From Isoptericola halotolerans (GTDB lineage Bacteria; Actinomycetota; Actinomycetes; Actinomycetales; Cellulomonadaceae), in the NCBI RefSeq assembly GCF_013149785.1, contig NZ_JABEZU010000002.1, forward strand, positions 496,001-560,000: DNA of 64,000 bases, read 5' to 3'. The translations under genes and the position numbers were made by a program. This document shows positions 18,308 to 26,317 of this stretch, one piece after another. How positions within the stretch are numbered: position 1 is the stretch's first letter; the number at the start of each line of letters is the position of its first letter. Below the pieces are notes generated by a model, which searched no databases, had not been told where the DNA came from, and worked only from the letters and a program-made list of their open reading frames with translations.

Positions 18308-18939
18308 TGTCGTTGCTGCCCGCCACGGGCCCGCTGCACGTGGTCGCGCTGGCCGCGCACCCGGACGACCTCGAGATCGGGTGCGGCGGGACGCTGCTCC
18401 GGCTGGCCGCCCGCGTCGGGACGACGGCGTCGTTCCTCACCGTCACGGGGACTCCCGCGCGGTGCGAGGAGGCCCGTCGGGCCGCGGCCGAGGTGTGGCC
18501 CGGGTCGACGTCCACGTTCGTCGGGCTGCCGGACGGTCGCCTCCCGGAGCACTGGGGTGCGGTCAAGGCCGCCCTGCACACGCTGGCTGAGGTGACGGCC
18601 CCTCCCGACGTCGTCCTCGTCCCGCGGCGGGACGACGCCCATCAGGACCACCGTCTCCTCGGCGAGCTGGCTCCGACGGTCTGGCGGGACGCCCTGGTGC
18701 TGCACTACGAGATCCCGAAGTGGGACGGGGACCTGGGACGCCCCAGCCTCTACGTGCCGCTGCCCGAAGAGGTCGCCCACCGCAAGCTCGAGATCCTCGA
18801 GGAGTGCTACGGGTCCCAGAGCGGGCACGACTGGTGGGACCGGGAGACCTTCGGTGGTCTGATGCGGCTGCGGGGCATCGAGTGCCGGGCGCGGTACGCC
18901 GAGGCCTTCTTCGTGACGAAGGCGGTGCTCGCCCTGTGA
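18304..18939 (+). CDS. PIG-L family N-deacetylase
   Basis: This 211-residue zinc-dependent deacetylase of the PIG-L/LmbE family has the metal-binding AHPDDLEIGCGGTL motif near residue 19 and the second His-bearing motif RDDAHQDHRL in the middle. The family removes acetyl groups from N-acetyl amino sugars or from sugar-like lipid precursors. Its position after the aminotransferase, nucleotidyltransferase and pyruvyltransferase genes suggests that it exposes an amine on the same sugar. ATG 18304 overlaps the upstream stop (ATGA); its own stop overlaps the next start (GTGA). Confidence 0.88.
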   Translation: MMSLLPATGPLHVVALAAHPDDLEIGCGGTLLRLAARVGTTASFLTVTGTPARCEEARRAAAEVWPGSTSTFVGLPDGRLPEHWGAVKAALHTLAEVTAPPDVVLVPRRDDAHQDHRLLGELAPTVWRDALVLHYEIPKWDGDLGRPSLYVPLPEEVAHRKLEILEECYGSQSGHDWWDRETFGGLMRLRGIECRARYAEAFFVTKAVLAL

Positions 18940-19844
18940 GGCGACCGGTGGTGACCGTCGGCGTGCCGGTCTGGAACGGTGAGCGCTACCTCGCCGAGGC
19001 GCTCACGGCCCTGCGGGACCAGGACCTCGCAGACGTCCAGGTCGTCGTCTCCGACAACGGCTCGACCGACGACACGCTGGAGATCGCCCGGTCGTTCGCC
19101 GCCACGGACGACCGGTTCACCGTCCTGCACAGCGACACCAACAGGGGGGTCACGTGGAACTTCAACCGCGTGCTGGCGGCCGCGCAGGCTCCGCTGTTCA
19201 TGTGGAACGCCGCGGACGACGTGGTCCGGCCGGGGCACCTCGCGCAGTGCCGTGCCGCCCTGGACCGGCATCCCGAGGCGACCATCGCCTTCTCCCGGGT
19301 GGTGCTGATCGGGGCCGACGGCGAACGCCTCGGTGAGCGGGACGACGTCGACCTGGACTTCCTCGGGGTGGGACCGCCGGAGCGTCTGCACCGGTTCTTC
19401 GTGCGTCAGGCGTACCAGGTGATCGGCTACGGCGGCGTCATCAGGACCGAGGTGCTGCGGTCGATGGGCGGCCACCCGGACTTCTACGGCGGGGACATGG
19501 CGCTCGCGGTGCGGATGGCGTTGCGCGCGCCGTGGGTGCAGGTGCCCGAGCAGCTGTACTGGGCGCGCAACCACGAGGAGCAGACCAACAAGCTGCAGGC
19601 GGCCGACCCGGTGCGCCAGACCCGCGCCTACCGCTCGCACCGGCGCGAGATCGCGTTCCCGCAGTGGTACCTCAACCACCGCCTGCTGACCGAGGCGGCG
19701 ACCGCGCCGCTCGGCGTCCGCGACCGGGCGCGCGCGGTGCGCGTCGTGCTGCGGGACTGGACGGTCGAGAACTGGCGGTTCTTCCCCTACGACGTCAAGC
19801 GGAACGTGCAGCGGGTCGCGCGCGGGGCCGGGCGACGCGCCTGA
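18936..19844 (+). CDS. Glycosyltransferase family 2
   Basis: This 302-residue GT-A glycosyltransferase starts at GTG 18936 (VRRPVVTVGVPVWNGERYLAEAL). The nucleotide-binding stretch is VVVSDNGSTDDTLEIA, and FMWNAADDVV carries the DXD-equivalent Asp pair. GGDMALAVRMAL lies where the catalytic ED-type acid is found in relatives. It closes the sugar-modification operon, so it probably transfers the special sugar made by genes 10659-18939. The 3' end overlaps the convergent GT2 gene by 50 bp. Confidence 0.87.
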   Translation: MRRPVVTVGVPVWNGERYLAEALTALRDQDLADVQVVVSDNGSTDDTLEIARSFAATDDRFTVLHSDTNRGVTWNFNRVLAAAQAPLFMWNAADDVVRPGHLAQCRAALDRHPEATIAFSRVVLIGADGERLGERDDVDLDFLGVGPPERLHRFFVRQAYQVIGYGGVIRTEVLRSMGGHPDFYGGDMALAVRMALRAPWVQVPEQLYWARNHEEQTNKLQAADPVRQTRAYRSHRREIAFPQWYLNHRLLTEAATAPLGVRDRARAVRVVLRDWTVENWRFFPYDVKRNVQRVARGAGRRA

Positions 19845-20727
19845 TCACCGCCTGCAGGGGAGCGCGGGGGGCGAAACGGAGCGCCCAGAAGATCTCGGCC
19901 CCTGTCGCACGGAGGTCACCGTCCCTGAGCGCGGCGCGTGCGGCGCGCCCGGCGGACCAGGCGGCGTAGCGGTCGTTCGCCGCCTGGGCCTCGACGAGCG
20001 CGTCGTGCAGCTCAGGTCGCGTCGTCGCGCCGCCGGACCGCAACCGCCGTGCGAGGACGTCCCGGATCGCCGCGGCGAGCTCGCGGTGTCGTCGGGTCGC
20101 GTTGTCCGGGTGCCGCCGGTACGCGACCAGCGAGCGGTCGCCGACCATGGCGACCCGGCCGTGGTCGGCCAGCCGGAGCACCAGGTCCAGGTCCTCGGCC
20201 AGCCGGAGCGACCCGTCGAAGCCGCCGACGGCCCGGAAGGCCTCGGCACGGACGACGGTGTTGGGCAGCAGGATGCCGGTCCGACGCCGGTAGACGTCGG
20301 CGGTCGTGGCGACCGGGACCTGGTCCGCGGGGTTGATGACGCGACCGCAGGCGTCGACGGAGTCCATGGGGCAGTAGGTGAGGGAGAGCGTCGGGTCGGC
20401 CTGCATCGCCCGGGCGTGCCGCTCCAGCCGGTCCGGGTCCCACGTGTCGTCGTCGTCCAGGAACGCCAGCAAGGTCCCCCGGGCCTGTGCGGCACCGATG
20501 TTGCGGGCCTCGGCCGGTCCACGGCCTGCGGTCCGGACCACTCGTGCGGCGAGCGGGGCCACCGGCAGGTCGCGCGCCTCGAAGGGGAGCGGACCGCCGT
20601 CGTCGACCACCACCAGCTCGATGTCCCGCAAGGTCTGCGCGCACACGGAGGCGAGCGCTTCGGCCAGGTACGGGTTGTCCGGCCCGCGGTTGGTCGCGAC
20701 CACCACCGACACGGCCGGGACGGTCAC
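19795..20727 (-). CDS. Glycosyltransferase family 2
   Basis: This 310-residue GT-A enzyme has the N-terminus MTVPAVSVVVATNRGPDNPYLAEALASV, the Asp-bearing LVVVDDGG, the GPAEARNIGAAQARGTLLAFLDDDDTW segment with the metal-binding DXD, and RLAEDLDLVLRLADHG with the catalytic ED motif. It is the last of three coupled minus-strand glycosyltransferase genes (23035 to 19795); its GTG start overlaps the upstream stop. The 3' end runs 50 bp into the oppositely oriented GT2 gene. Confidence 0.88.
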   Translation of the reverse strand: MTVPAVSVVVATNRGPDNPYLAEALASVCAQTLRDIELVVVDDGGPLPFEARDLPVAPLAARVVRTAGRGPAEARNIGAAQARGTLLAFLDDDDTWDPDRLERHARAMQADPTLSLTYCPMDSVDACGRVINPADQVPVATTADVYRRRTGILLPNTVVRAEAFRAVGGFDGSLRLAEDLDLVLRLADHGRVAMVGDRSLVAYRRHPDNATRRHRELAAAIRDVLARRLRSGGATTRPELHDALVEAQAANDRYAAWSAGRAARAALRDGDLRATGAEIFWALRFAPRAPLQAVIRRVARPRARPAARSA

Positions 20728-21863
20728 GGCGTCCTCCGGGCGGGTTCGAGCACCGCGGCCAGCTCGGACGCGACCACGGACCAGTCCCGTGCCTCGGCGT
20801 GCGAGCGAGCCTTCCGCCGGGCCGTGGCGAGTGCCACGGGGTCGTCCGCGAGGTGTCCGAGGGCTGAGGCCAGGGCGGCCGTGTCACCCGGCGCCACGAG
20901 GGTGCCGGCGTCGGCCACGGTCTCGGGGATACCGCCCACGTCCGAGGCGACGAGGGCCGCGCCGGCGGCCATCCCCTCCAGCACGGTGAGGGGGCACGGG
21001 TCGGGCCAGACGGACGGGACGACGACGACGTCGGCCGACGCCAGCAGCCCGGGGACCTCGGTGCGCGGCACGAAGGGGCGGACGGTCGCCCGTCCTCCGA
21101 GGCGACCCGCGGTCGCGCGGAGCCGGCGCTCGTACGGGGTCAGCGGGTCGGTCGCGGAGAAGCCGGCGCTGCCCACGACGGTCACGTGGACGTCGTCGCG
21201 GTCGAGGGTCTCGACCGCGTCGAGCAGGACGGCGGGGCCCTTGTCCGGGATGGTCCGGCCGACGAAGACGATGCGCAGCTCCTGCACCCTGTCGGGGAAG
21301 CCGGGCCCCGGCCTGAACAGGTCGGTGTCGACGCCGTTGCGCACCACGTGGACACGTTCGCGCAGCGAGTGGGGGAGGCGGGCGGTGGTGCGCTCGGCGA
21401 GGTGGTCGCTCACGCACACGATCGCGGACACCTCGCCGAGCGCCCGCCCGGCCTCGCGCCGCGTGTAGGTGCGCAGCAGGTCGTTGTGCGCGTAGAGCAC
21501 GGGCTGGTGCTGCGCGTGGACGAGGGCCACCGCCTGGGGTGCGTTGTGGAGCACCACGGTCGCGGGTTCCCAACTGTCCTGACCGGCGAGGGCTGCGGCC
21601 CAGGTGCGGCGTGCGGCCCGCGGCAGCCCGAGGGGTGCCCGGACCGCGTCGAGGCGGCGTTCCCAGCGTCCTGGGCCGGGCGCCGGCGTGTACTCGATCG
21701 CCTCGGCGTCGTCGTACCGGTCGGCGTAGGTCCCCCGGGCGACGACGACGGCCGGAGGGCTCGCGGTGGCGGCGTTGAGGCCGTGCACGACGGTCGGGAC
21801 GGCGCTGCCCGTGCGCGGTGAGTAGTGGTCGCCGGGCGTCAGGACGTGCACATACCGGCTCAC
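20724..21863 (-). CDS. Glycosyltransferase family 4
   Basis: This 379-residue GT-B protein reads MSRYVHVLTPGDHYSPRTGSA at the start, the pattern of GT4 enzymes that bind donor through a loop with Thr, Gly and Ser. VYAHNDLLRTY, VVRNGVDTDLFRPG, IVFVGRTIPDKGPAVLLDAV and the donor-site segment CPLTVLEGMAAGAALVASDVGGIPE follow in order. It is the middle gene of the minus-strand trio and has GTGA overlaps at both ends. Specificity is unknown. Confidence 0.87.
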   Translation of the reverse strand: MSRYVHVLTPGDHYSPRTGSAVPTVVHGLNAATASPPAVVVARGTYADRYDDAEAIEYTPAPGPGRWERRLDAVRAPLGLPRAARRTWAAALAGQDSWEPATVVLHNAPQAVALVHAQHQPVLYAHNDLLRTYTRREAGRALGEVSAIVCVSDHLAERTTARLPHSLRERVHVVRNGVDTDLFRPGPGFPDRVQELRIVFVGRTIPDKGPAVLLDAVETLDRDDVHVTVVGSAGFSATDPLTPYERRLRATAGRLGGRATVRPFVPRTEVPGLLASADVVVVPSVWPDPCPLTVLEGMAAGAALVASDVGGIPETVADAGTLVAPGDTAALASALGHLADDPVALATARRKARSHAEARDWSVVASELAAVLEPARRTP

Positions 21864-23035
21864 GTCGCGGCCTCGTGCGTCTCGACGGTGGTCAGGACGT
21901 CGCGGTACACCTGCTCGACCCGGTCCGTGACGGCCGTCCAGGTGTGCGCGACCGCTGTCCGGTGGCCGGCCGCCGCGAGACGCTGCCGCGAGCCCGGCTC
22001 CGTGACGTCGCCGAGGGCCGTGGCGAACCGGTCGGTGTCCTCCGGGTCGACGAGCAGCCCGTTGACCCCGTCCTGCACCAGCTCCGGTACCCCACCGCGG
22101 CGGGTCGCCAGCACCGGCACCCCGGCCCGCATCGCCTCGAGCACCACGATGCCGAACGCCTCGGCGCGGCTCGGCACGACCAGTGCCTCGGCCCGGTCCA
22201 TGACGGCGACGACGGCGCCGCGGTCCAGCGACCCCGTCCAGTGCGTCCGGGACGCCACCCCCAGGTGGTGCGCCAGCTCCTGGACGGCGGCACGCTCGGG
22301 ACCGTCGCCGCCGCAGACGAGGTGCAGGTCGTCGGCGAGGTCGCCGGCACCGGCTGCGCGGGCGTAGGCGCGCACGAGCAGGTCGAAGCCCTTGACGCGG
22401 TCGACGCGCCCGAGCGCGAGGAGGTAGCGCTGCGGGAGCCCCGGGGGCGGCGGGCCCGAGGGCTCGTCGAGCTCGACGCCGTTGCCCACCACGACGACGC
22501 GCCGCGGGTCGTGGCCGAACCGGGCGAGGTCCGCGGCGGCGTGACGGGAGCAGGCCGTGACCGCCGCTGCCCGGGCCAGAGAGGTACGCAGCGCGCGTCG
22601 CTGCAGCGCCGAGGTGTCGAACACGGCGTCGGCGTCACCCTGGGTCTCCCCGTGGACACCGACCACGAGCGGCCGACGGCGGGCCGCCGCGAGGGCCGTC
22701 GCCCAGGGTCCGTTCGGCCCGTAGCACTGGACGTGGAGCAGGTCCGGCGCGTCGTCGCGGGCTGCTCGGGCCCAGGCACGCCAGGCAGCGGGGAGGGCCG
22801 TGGCGAACCGGCCGACGCCGCCGAGCGACCGCGTGGGCAGCGGTGCCGGCAGGTAGCGCACACGGACATCGGGGACGGCGCTCTCGACCCCGGAGGTGTC
22901 GTCGCCCCGGTCGACCGACCAGACGGCGACGCGATGACCCCGCCGGCTCAGCTCGACGGCCAGTCGCCGGACGTGCTCCTCGACCCCGCCGGGACGGGGC
23001 CAGAACGAGCTCGTGACGAGGGCGATGGAGGCCAC
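21860..23035 (-). CDS. Glycosyltransferase family 4
   Basis: This 391-residue GT4 enzyme begins MASIALVTSSFWPRPGGVEEHVRRL, with the classic PGGVEEHV glycine loop. It has VVVVGNGVELDEP, LLALGRVDRVKGFDLLVRAY and the E-X7-E motif EAFGIVVLEAMRAGVPVLATRRGGVPEL. It starts at GTG 23035 and is the first gene of the minus-strand trio, divergent from the glycosyltransferase at 23148. The 112-bp gap between them holds a 21-bp-spaced direct repeat that could control both directions. Confidence 0.88.
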   Translation of the reverse strand: MASIALVTSSFWPRPGGVEEHVRRLAVELSRRGHRVAVWSVDRGDDTSGVESAVPDVRVRYLPAPLPTRSLGGVGRFATALPAAWRAWARAARDDAPDLLHVQCYGPNGPWATALAAARRRPLVVGVHGETQGDADAVFDTSALQRRALRTSLARAAAVTACSRHAAADLARFGHDPRRVVVVGNGVELDEPSGPPPPGLPQRYLLALGRVDRVKGFDLLVRAYARAAGAGDLADDLHLVCGGDGPERAAVQELAHHLGVASRTHWTGSLDRGAVVAVMDRAEALVVPSRAEAFGIVVLEAMRAGVPVLATRRGGVPELVQDGVNGLLVDPEDTDRFATALGDVTEPGSRQRLAAAGHRTAVAHTWTAVTDRVEQVYRDVLTTVETHEAAT

Positions 23036-23079
23036 CTCGTGATCGTAGGGACACAGCCTGCCCCGCGACCGGACGGGGC

Positions 23080-23141
23080 GCGGATCTCACCCGCTCCACG
23101 GCGGATCTCACCCGCCCGTCCCTGCCTGGGCGGACCACAAT
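23080..23141 (+). promoter_or_regulatory. Tandem 15-bp direct repeat and -10 box in the divergent GT promoter
   Basis: GCGGATCTCACCCGC occurs twice, at 23080-23094 and 23101-23115, with a 21-bp period (two DNA turns). A -10-like CACAAT (23136-23141) follows 22 bp after the second CACCC, and GTG 23148 is 6 nt beyond it, so a leaderless transcript is likely. The repeat is the clearest copy of the CACCC element of this locus. Confidence 0.6.
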
Positions 23142-23147
23142 GTGCCT

Positions 23148-24212
23148 GTGGAGCCCGTCCTGACCCTGGCCTCGTTCGCCTCCGCGCTGCCCATGGGACC
23201 GCAGGCGTACGAGGAGAACGTCGCTCGCCGTGCCCAGGCAGCCGTGGGCGACGCCGTGCGCGTGCGCCGCGCGCTCGTGCGGACCCTGCGCTCCGACCTG
23301 CCCGGTACGGCGCGTCTGCCCGGCGCGGTGCTCCGTGGGACGGTGCCGGGCTCACGCCGGGCCGCCGGGCGCTGGCTGTACCGCGGCGCCGCCGTCGTGC
23401 ACCGGATGGGGCTGTCGATGCCGCCCGCCCCGGTGCCGGAGGTGGTCACGGTGCACGACACCGTGGCCTGGCGGTACCCCGACGAGGCCGCCCCGGAGCC
23501 CTACGCCGCCGAGGAGACCCGTCGGGCCGAGGCGGTCATCGCCGTCTCGCAGTTCTCCGCGGACGACATCGCCGAACGGTTCGGGCTCGACCGGGTGCAC
23601 GTGGTGCACAACGGTGTCGACGCGCAGTACTTCGACGTCGCGCCGGCGGCGCCGGCCGACCTCGCGGCAGCAGGTGTCCGCGGCAGGTACGTGCTGCACG
23701 CCGGCGGCGCGACGGCACGCAAGAACCTCGAGGGTCTGGCCGACGCCTGGCCGAGCGTCCGGGCTGCCGTCCCGGACGTCCGGCTGGTCATGTGCGGACC
23801 GCCGGCGGCCCGCAGGGACCGCCTCTTCGGCGCGCTCGACGGCGTCGTGCGGCTGGGTCGCGTCCCCGACGGCGTCCTGCCCGGTCTCATGGCGGCGGCG
23901 GATGCCGTCGTGGTGCCGTCGCTGCACGAGGGGTTCGGCCTGCCCGCGCTGGAGGCGATGGCGTGCGGCGTCCCGGTCGTCGCGGCCGACCGCGCCGCGC
24001 TGCCGGAGGTGTGCGGAGGGGCCGCCTGGCTGGTGGAGCCGGACGGACCCGGCCTGGCCGACGGGCTGGTGCACGTGCTGGAGGGCGGCGCAGGGGTCGC
24101 CGACCGGGTGGCCGCGGGCCGGGACCGGGCGGCGACGTTCACCTGGGAGGCCAGCGCGGCAGGGCACGCCCGCGTCTGGCGGTCGCTCCTCGGCCATGCC
24201 GTGCCCGGGTGA
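23148..24212 (+). CDS. Glycosyltransferase family 4
   Basis: This 354-residue GT4 protein has VVTVHDTVAWRYPDEAAP in the acceptor half, VVHNGVDAQYFDV, YVLHAGGATARKNLEGLADAW and the donor-site stretch LHEGFGLPALEAMACGVPVVAADRAALPEV. This resembles the mannosyltransferase-like branch, though that is only a family resemblance. GTG 23148 is favoured because a -10-like box lies 6 nt upstream; GTG 23142 would add two residues. Only about 60 bp separate its stop from the ABC exporter gene, and that gap carries its own promoter. Confidence 0.86.
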   Translation: MEPVLTLASFASALPMGPQAYEENVARRAQAAVGDAVRVRRALVRTLRSDLPGTARLPGAVLRGTVPGSRRAAGRWLYRGAAVVHRMGLSMPPAPVPEVVTVHDTVAWRYPDEAAPEPYAAEETRRAEAVIAVSQFSADDIAERFGLDRVHVVHNGVDAQYFDVAPAAPADLAAAGVRGRYVLHAGGATARKNLEGLADAWPSVRAAVPDVRLVMCGPPAARRDRLFGALDGVVRLGRVPDGVLPGLMAAADAVVVPSLHEGFGLPALEAMACGVPVVAADRAALPEVCGGAAWLVEPDGPGLADGLVHVLEGGAGVADRVAAGRDRAATFTWEASAAGHARVWRSLLGHAVPG

Positions 24213-24267
24213 AACCCGCACTTCACCCGGGCGAGACATGGGCTCGCACCAGCGCGCGCAATACGCT
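24204..24267 (+). promoter_or_regulatory. Perfect palindrome and leaderless promoter before the ABC exporter
   Basis: CCCGGGTGAA (24204-24213) and TTCACCCGGG (24222-24231) form a perfect 10-bp inverted repeat with an 8-bp spacer, starting inside the end of the upstream gene. A -10 box TACGCT (24262-24267) follows 33 bp after CACCC, and GTG 24274 lies 6 nt later. The palindrome could also act as a terminator stem for the upstream gene, since it overlaps its stop. Confidence 0.55.
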
Positions 24268-24273
24268 CCAAAC

Positions 24274-25488
24274 GTGTCCGCCTCCCGCTCTGCCGTCTCC
24301 GTCCGCGGACTCGGCAAGACGTACCGCATCGGCCGTTCCGGCCACCGTCCGACGACGGTGGTCGAGGCCGTCGCCGCGCGCCTGCGGAGCCCGTGGGCCA
24401 AGTCCCGCTTCACCGAGTTCGACGCGCTCACCGGCGTCGACCTCGACGTGCCGTGGGGGGAGGCGCTCGGCATCGTCGGGCGCAACGGGGCCGGCAAGTC
24501 GACGCTGCTGAAGCTGCTCACCCGGGTCACCGCACCGACCCGGGGTCGTATCGAGCTCGCGGGTCGGATGGGCAGCCTGCTGGAGGTCGGGACAGGGTTC
24601 TCCGGCGAGCTGACCGGCCGGGAGAACATCTATCTGAACGGTGCCATCCTCGGCATGAGCCGCCGGGAGATCCGCTCGTCGTTCGACGAGATCGTGGCCT
24701 TCTCCGGGGTCGAGAAGTTCCTCGACACCCCGGTGAAGCGCTACTCCTCGGGGATGTACGTGCGACTGGCCTTCTCCGTCGCGGCGCACCTGCGCACCGA
24801 GATCCTGGCCATCGACGAGGTGCTGGCGGTGGGTGACGCGGAGTTCCAGCGCAAGTCGCTCGCCAAGATGCGCGACGTCGCCAAGGACGGCCGCACCGTC
24901 CTGTACGTCAGTCACCTGGTGCCGACGGTGACGGCGCTGTGCACGAGCGCCGTCTACCTCGACAAGGGGCGGCTCACGTACTCCGGGTCGGTGGACGGGG
25001 CTCTGGACGTGTACCGCCGCAGCTTCGCGCAGTTCGCCGCCGACCAGCAGGACCCCGACAGGCGGCCTGGTACGGGGCAGCTGCGGGCCGGGTCGGTCGT
25101 GCCCGAGTCCGACGTCTTCGACCCTGCCGAGACGAAGCGGTTCGTGCTCGGGGTCGGCTCGAGCCCCGACCTCGTCGGCTCGTACTTCGTCTCGGTGCAC
25201 GTGAACGACGCCTCCGGTGCCGTCGTCGCCCAGTGCGACTCGCGCGCCGTGGGCGGGTGGTACGAGCCCAGCAAGGAGCAGGAGATCCAGCTCACGCTGC
25301 GTGCGCCGTGGCTCAAGCCCGGCCGCTACACCGTCGACGCCTTCGTCTGCCAGGCCGGCGTGCTCGACGCCTGGGAGGGCGCGGCCACCTTCGAGGTGCT
25401 GCCCGCCACTCCCTATCCGGAGATGACGCTCGACGAGGCGACGGCTCAGGCCGTCGTCCTCGCGGACTACGACTTCCAGGGACGCTGA
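24274..25488 (+). CDS. Polysaccharide ABC exporter ATP-binding protein (Wzt-like)
   Basis: This 404-residue ATPase drives export of a finished lipid-linked glycan. Walker A is GRNGAGKST at 69-77, the signature YSSGMYVRLAF at about 157 is the form typical of Wzt and TagH, Walker B ILAIDE ends at 182, and the H-loop His is 214. A C-terminal domain (about 270-395) of beta-rich sequence corresponds to the Wzt carbohydrate-binding extension that recognises a chain terminus in O9a-type systems. GTG 24274 is favoured by a leaderless promoter; ATG 24238 would add 12 residues. It is followed at once by the permease. Confidence 0.9.
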   Translation: MSASRSAVSVRGLGKTYRIGRSGHRPTTVVEAVAARLRSPWAKSRFTEFDALTGVDLDVPWGEALGIVGRNGAGKSTLLKLLTRVTAPTRGRIELAGRMGSLLEVGTGFSGELTGRENIYLNGAILGMSRREIRSSFDEIVAFSGVEKFLDTPVKRYSSGMYVRLAFSVAAHLRTEILAIDEVLAVGDAEFQRKSLAKMRDVAKDGRTVLYVSHLVPTVTALCTSAVYLDKGRLTYSGSVDGALDVYRRSFAQFAADQQDPDRRPGTGQLRAGSVVPESDVFDPAETKRFVLGVGSSPDLVGSYFVSVHVNDASGAVVAQCDSRAVGGWYEPSKEQEIQLTLRAPWLKPGRYTVDAFVCQAGVLDAWEGAATFEVLPATPYPEMTLDEATAQAVVLADYDFQGR

Positions 25489-25489
25489 G

Positions 25490-26317
25490 ATGGCCACCGT
25501 CGTGATCACCCCGCCCGGACGGCTCGGCCTTCCCCGCTGGCGCGAGCTGTGGGCGGCGCGCGAGGTGATGTACCGCTTCGGCCTGCGCGACGTGCTGCTG
25601 AGGTACCGGCAGACCGCCGTCGGCGTGGCGTGGGTCGTGATCCAGCCTCTCCTCGGAGCGGGGATCTTCGCCCTGGTCTTCGGCGCCGTCGCCGGGCTGC
25701 CGACCAACGGGGTCCCGTACTTCCTGTTCAGCTTCATGGGGATGCTCGCCTGGAACCTCTTCAGCCAGACCATCGCGCGGTCCTCGGCGTCGCTCGTGGC
25801 GAACCAGGCACTGGTGGCCAAGGTGTTCTTCCCCCGGCTGCTGGTGCCGTTGTCCAGCTCGCTCGGGGTCCTGCTCGACTACGCGGTCGCCCTGGCCCTC
25901 GGTGCGCTGCTGCTCGTGGTGTACGGCGTGAACCCGGGCTGGGCGGTCCTGCTGCTGCCGGTGTGGACGCTCCTGCTGCTGCTCTTCGCGCTCGGCATCG
26001 GCATCGCCGCGTCGGCCGTGCAGGTGAAGTACCGCGACGTCGGCTACGTGATGCCGTGGCTGCTGCAGATGGGTCTCTACGCGACACCGGTGGCCTACTC
26101 GGTCGAGGCGACCCAGGACCTGCCGCCCGCCGCCCAGTGGCTCTTCCAGGCCAACCCGTTGACCTGGTTCCTGGAGGCCTACCGCTGGTCGCTCCTCGGT
26201 CAGCAGGTGCCACCCACGTGGCAGATCGTCGGCATGGTGGTCTCGAGCCTGCTCGTGCTGCTGGGCGGGATCCTCGTCTTCCAGCGGTACGAACGACAGT
26301 TCGCGGACGTGATCTGA
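25490..26317 (+). CDS. Polysaccharide ABC exporter permease (Wzm/TagG-like)
   Basis: This 275-residue membrane protein is of the ABC-2 type. The amphipathic N-terminal region REVMYRFGLRDVLLRYRQTAVGVAWVVIQPL contains the RYRQ/GVAWVVIQP pattern typical of Wzm. About six membrane helices follow, among them GAGIFALVFGAVAGL, LLDYAVALALGALLLVVYG and WQIVGMVVSSLLVLLGGIL. MPWLLQMGLYATPVAYSV is a further family hallmark. It lies one base after the ATPase stop and should form the export channel with it. Confidence 0.9.
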   Translation: MATVVITPPGRLGLPRWRELWAAREVMYRFGLRDVLLRYRQTAVGVAWVVIQPLLGAGIFALVFGAVAGLPTNGVPYFLFSFMGMLAWNLFSQTIARSSASLVANQALVAKVFFPRLLVPLSSSLGVLLDYAVALALGALLLVVYGVNPGWAVLLLPVWTLLLLLFALGIGIAASAVQVKYRDVGYVMPWLLQMGLYATPVAYSVEATQDLPPAAQWLFQANPLTWFLEAYRWSLLGQQVPPTWQIVGMVVSSLLVLLGGILVFQRYERQFADVI

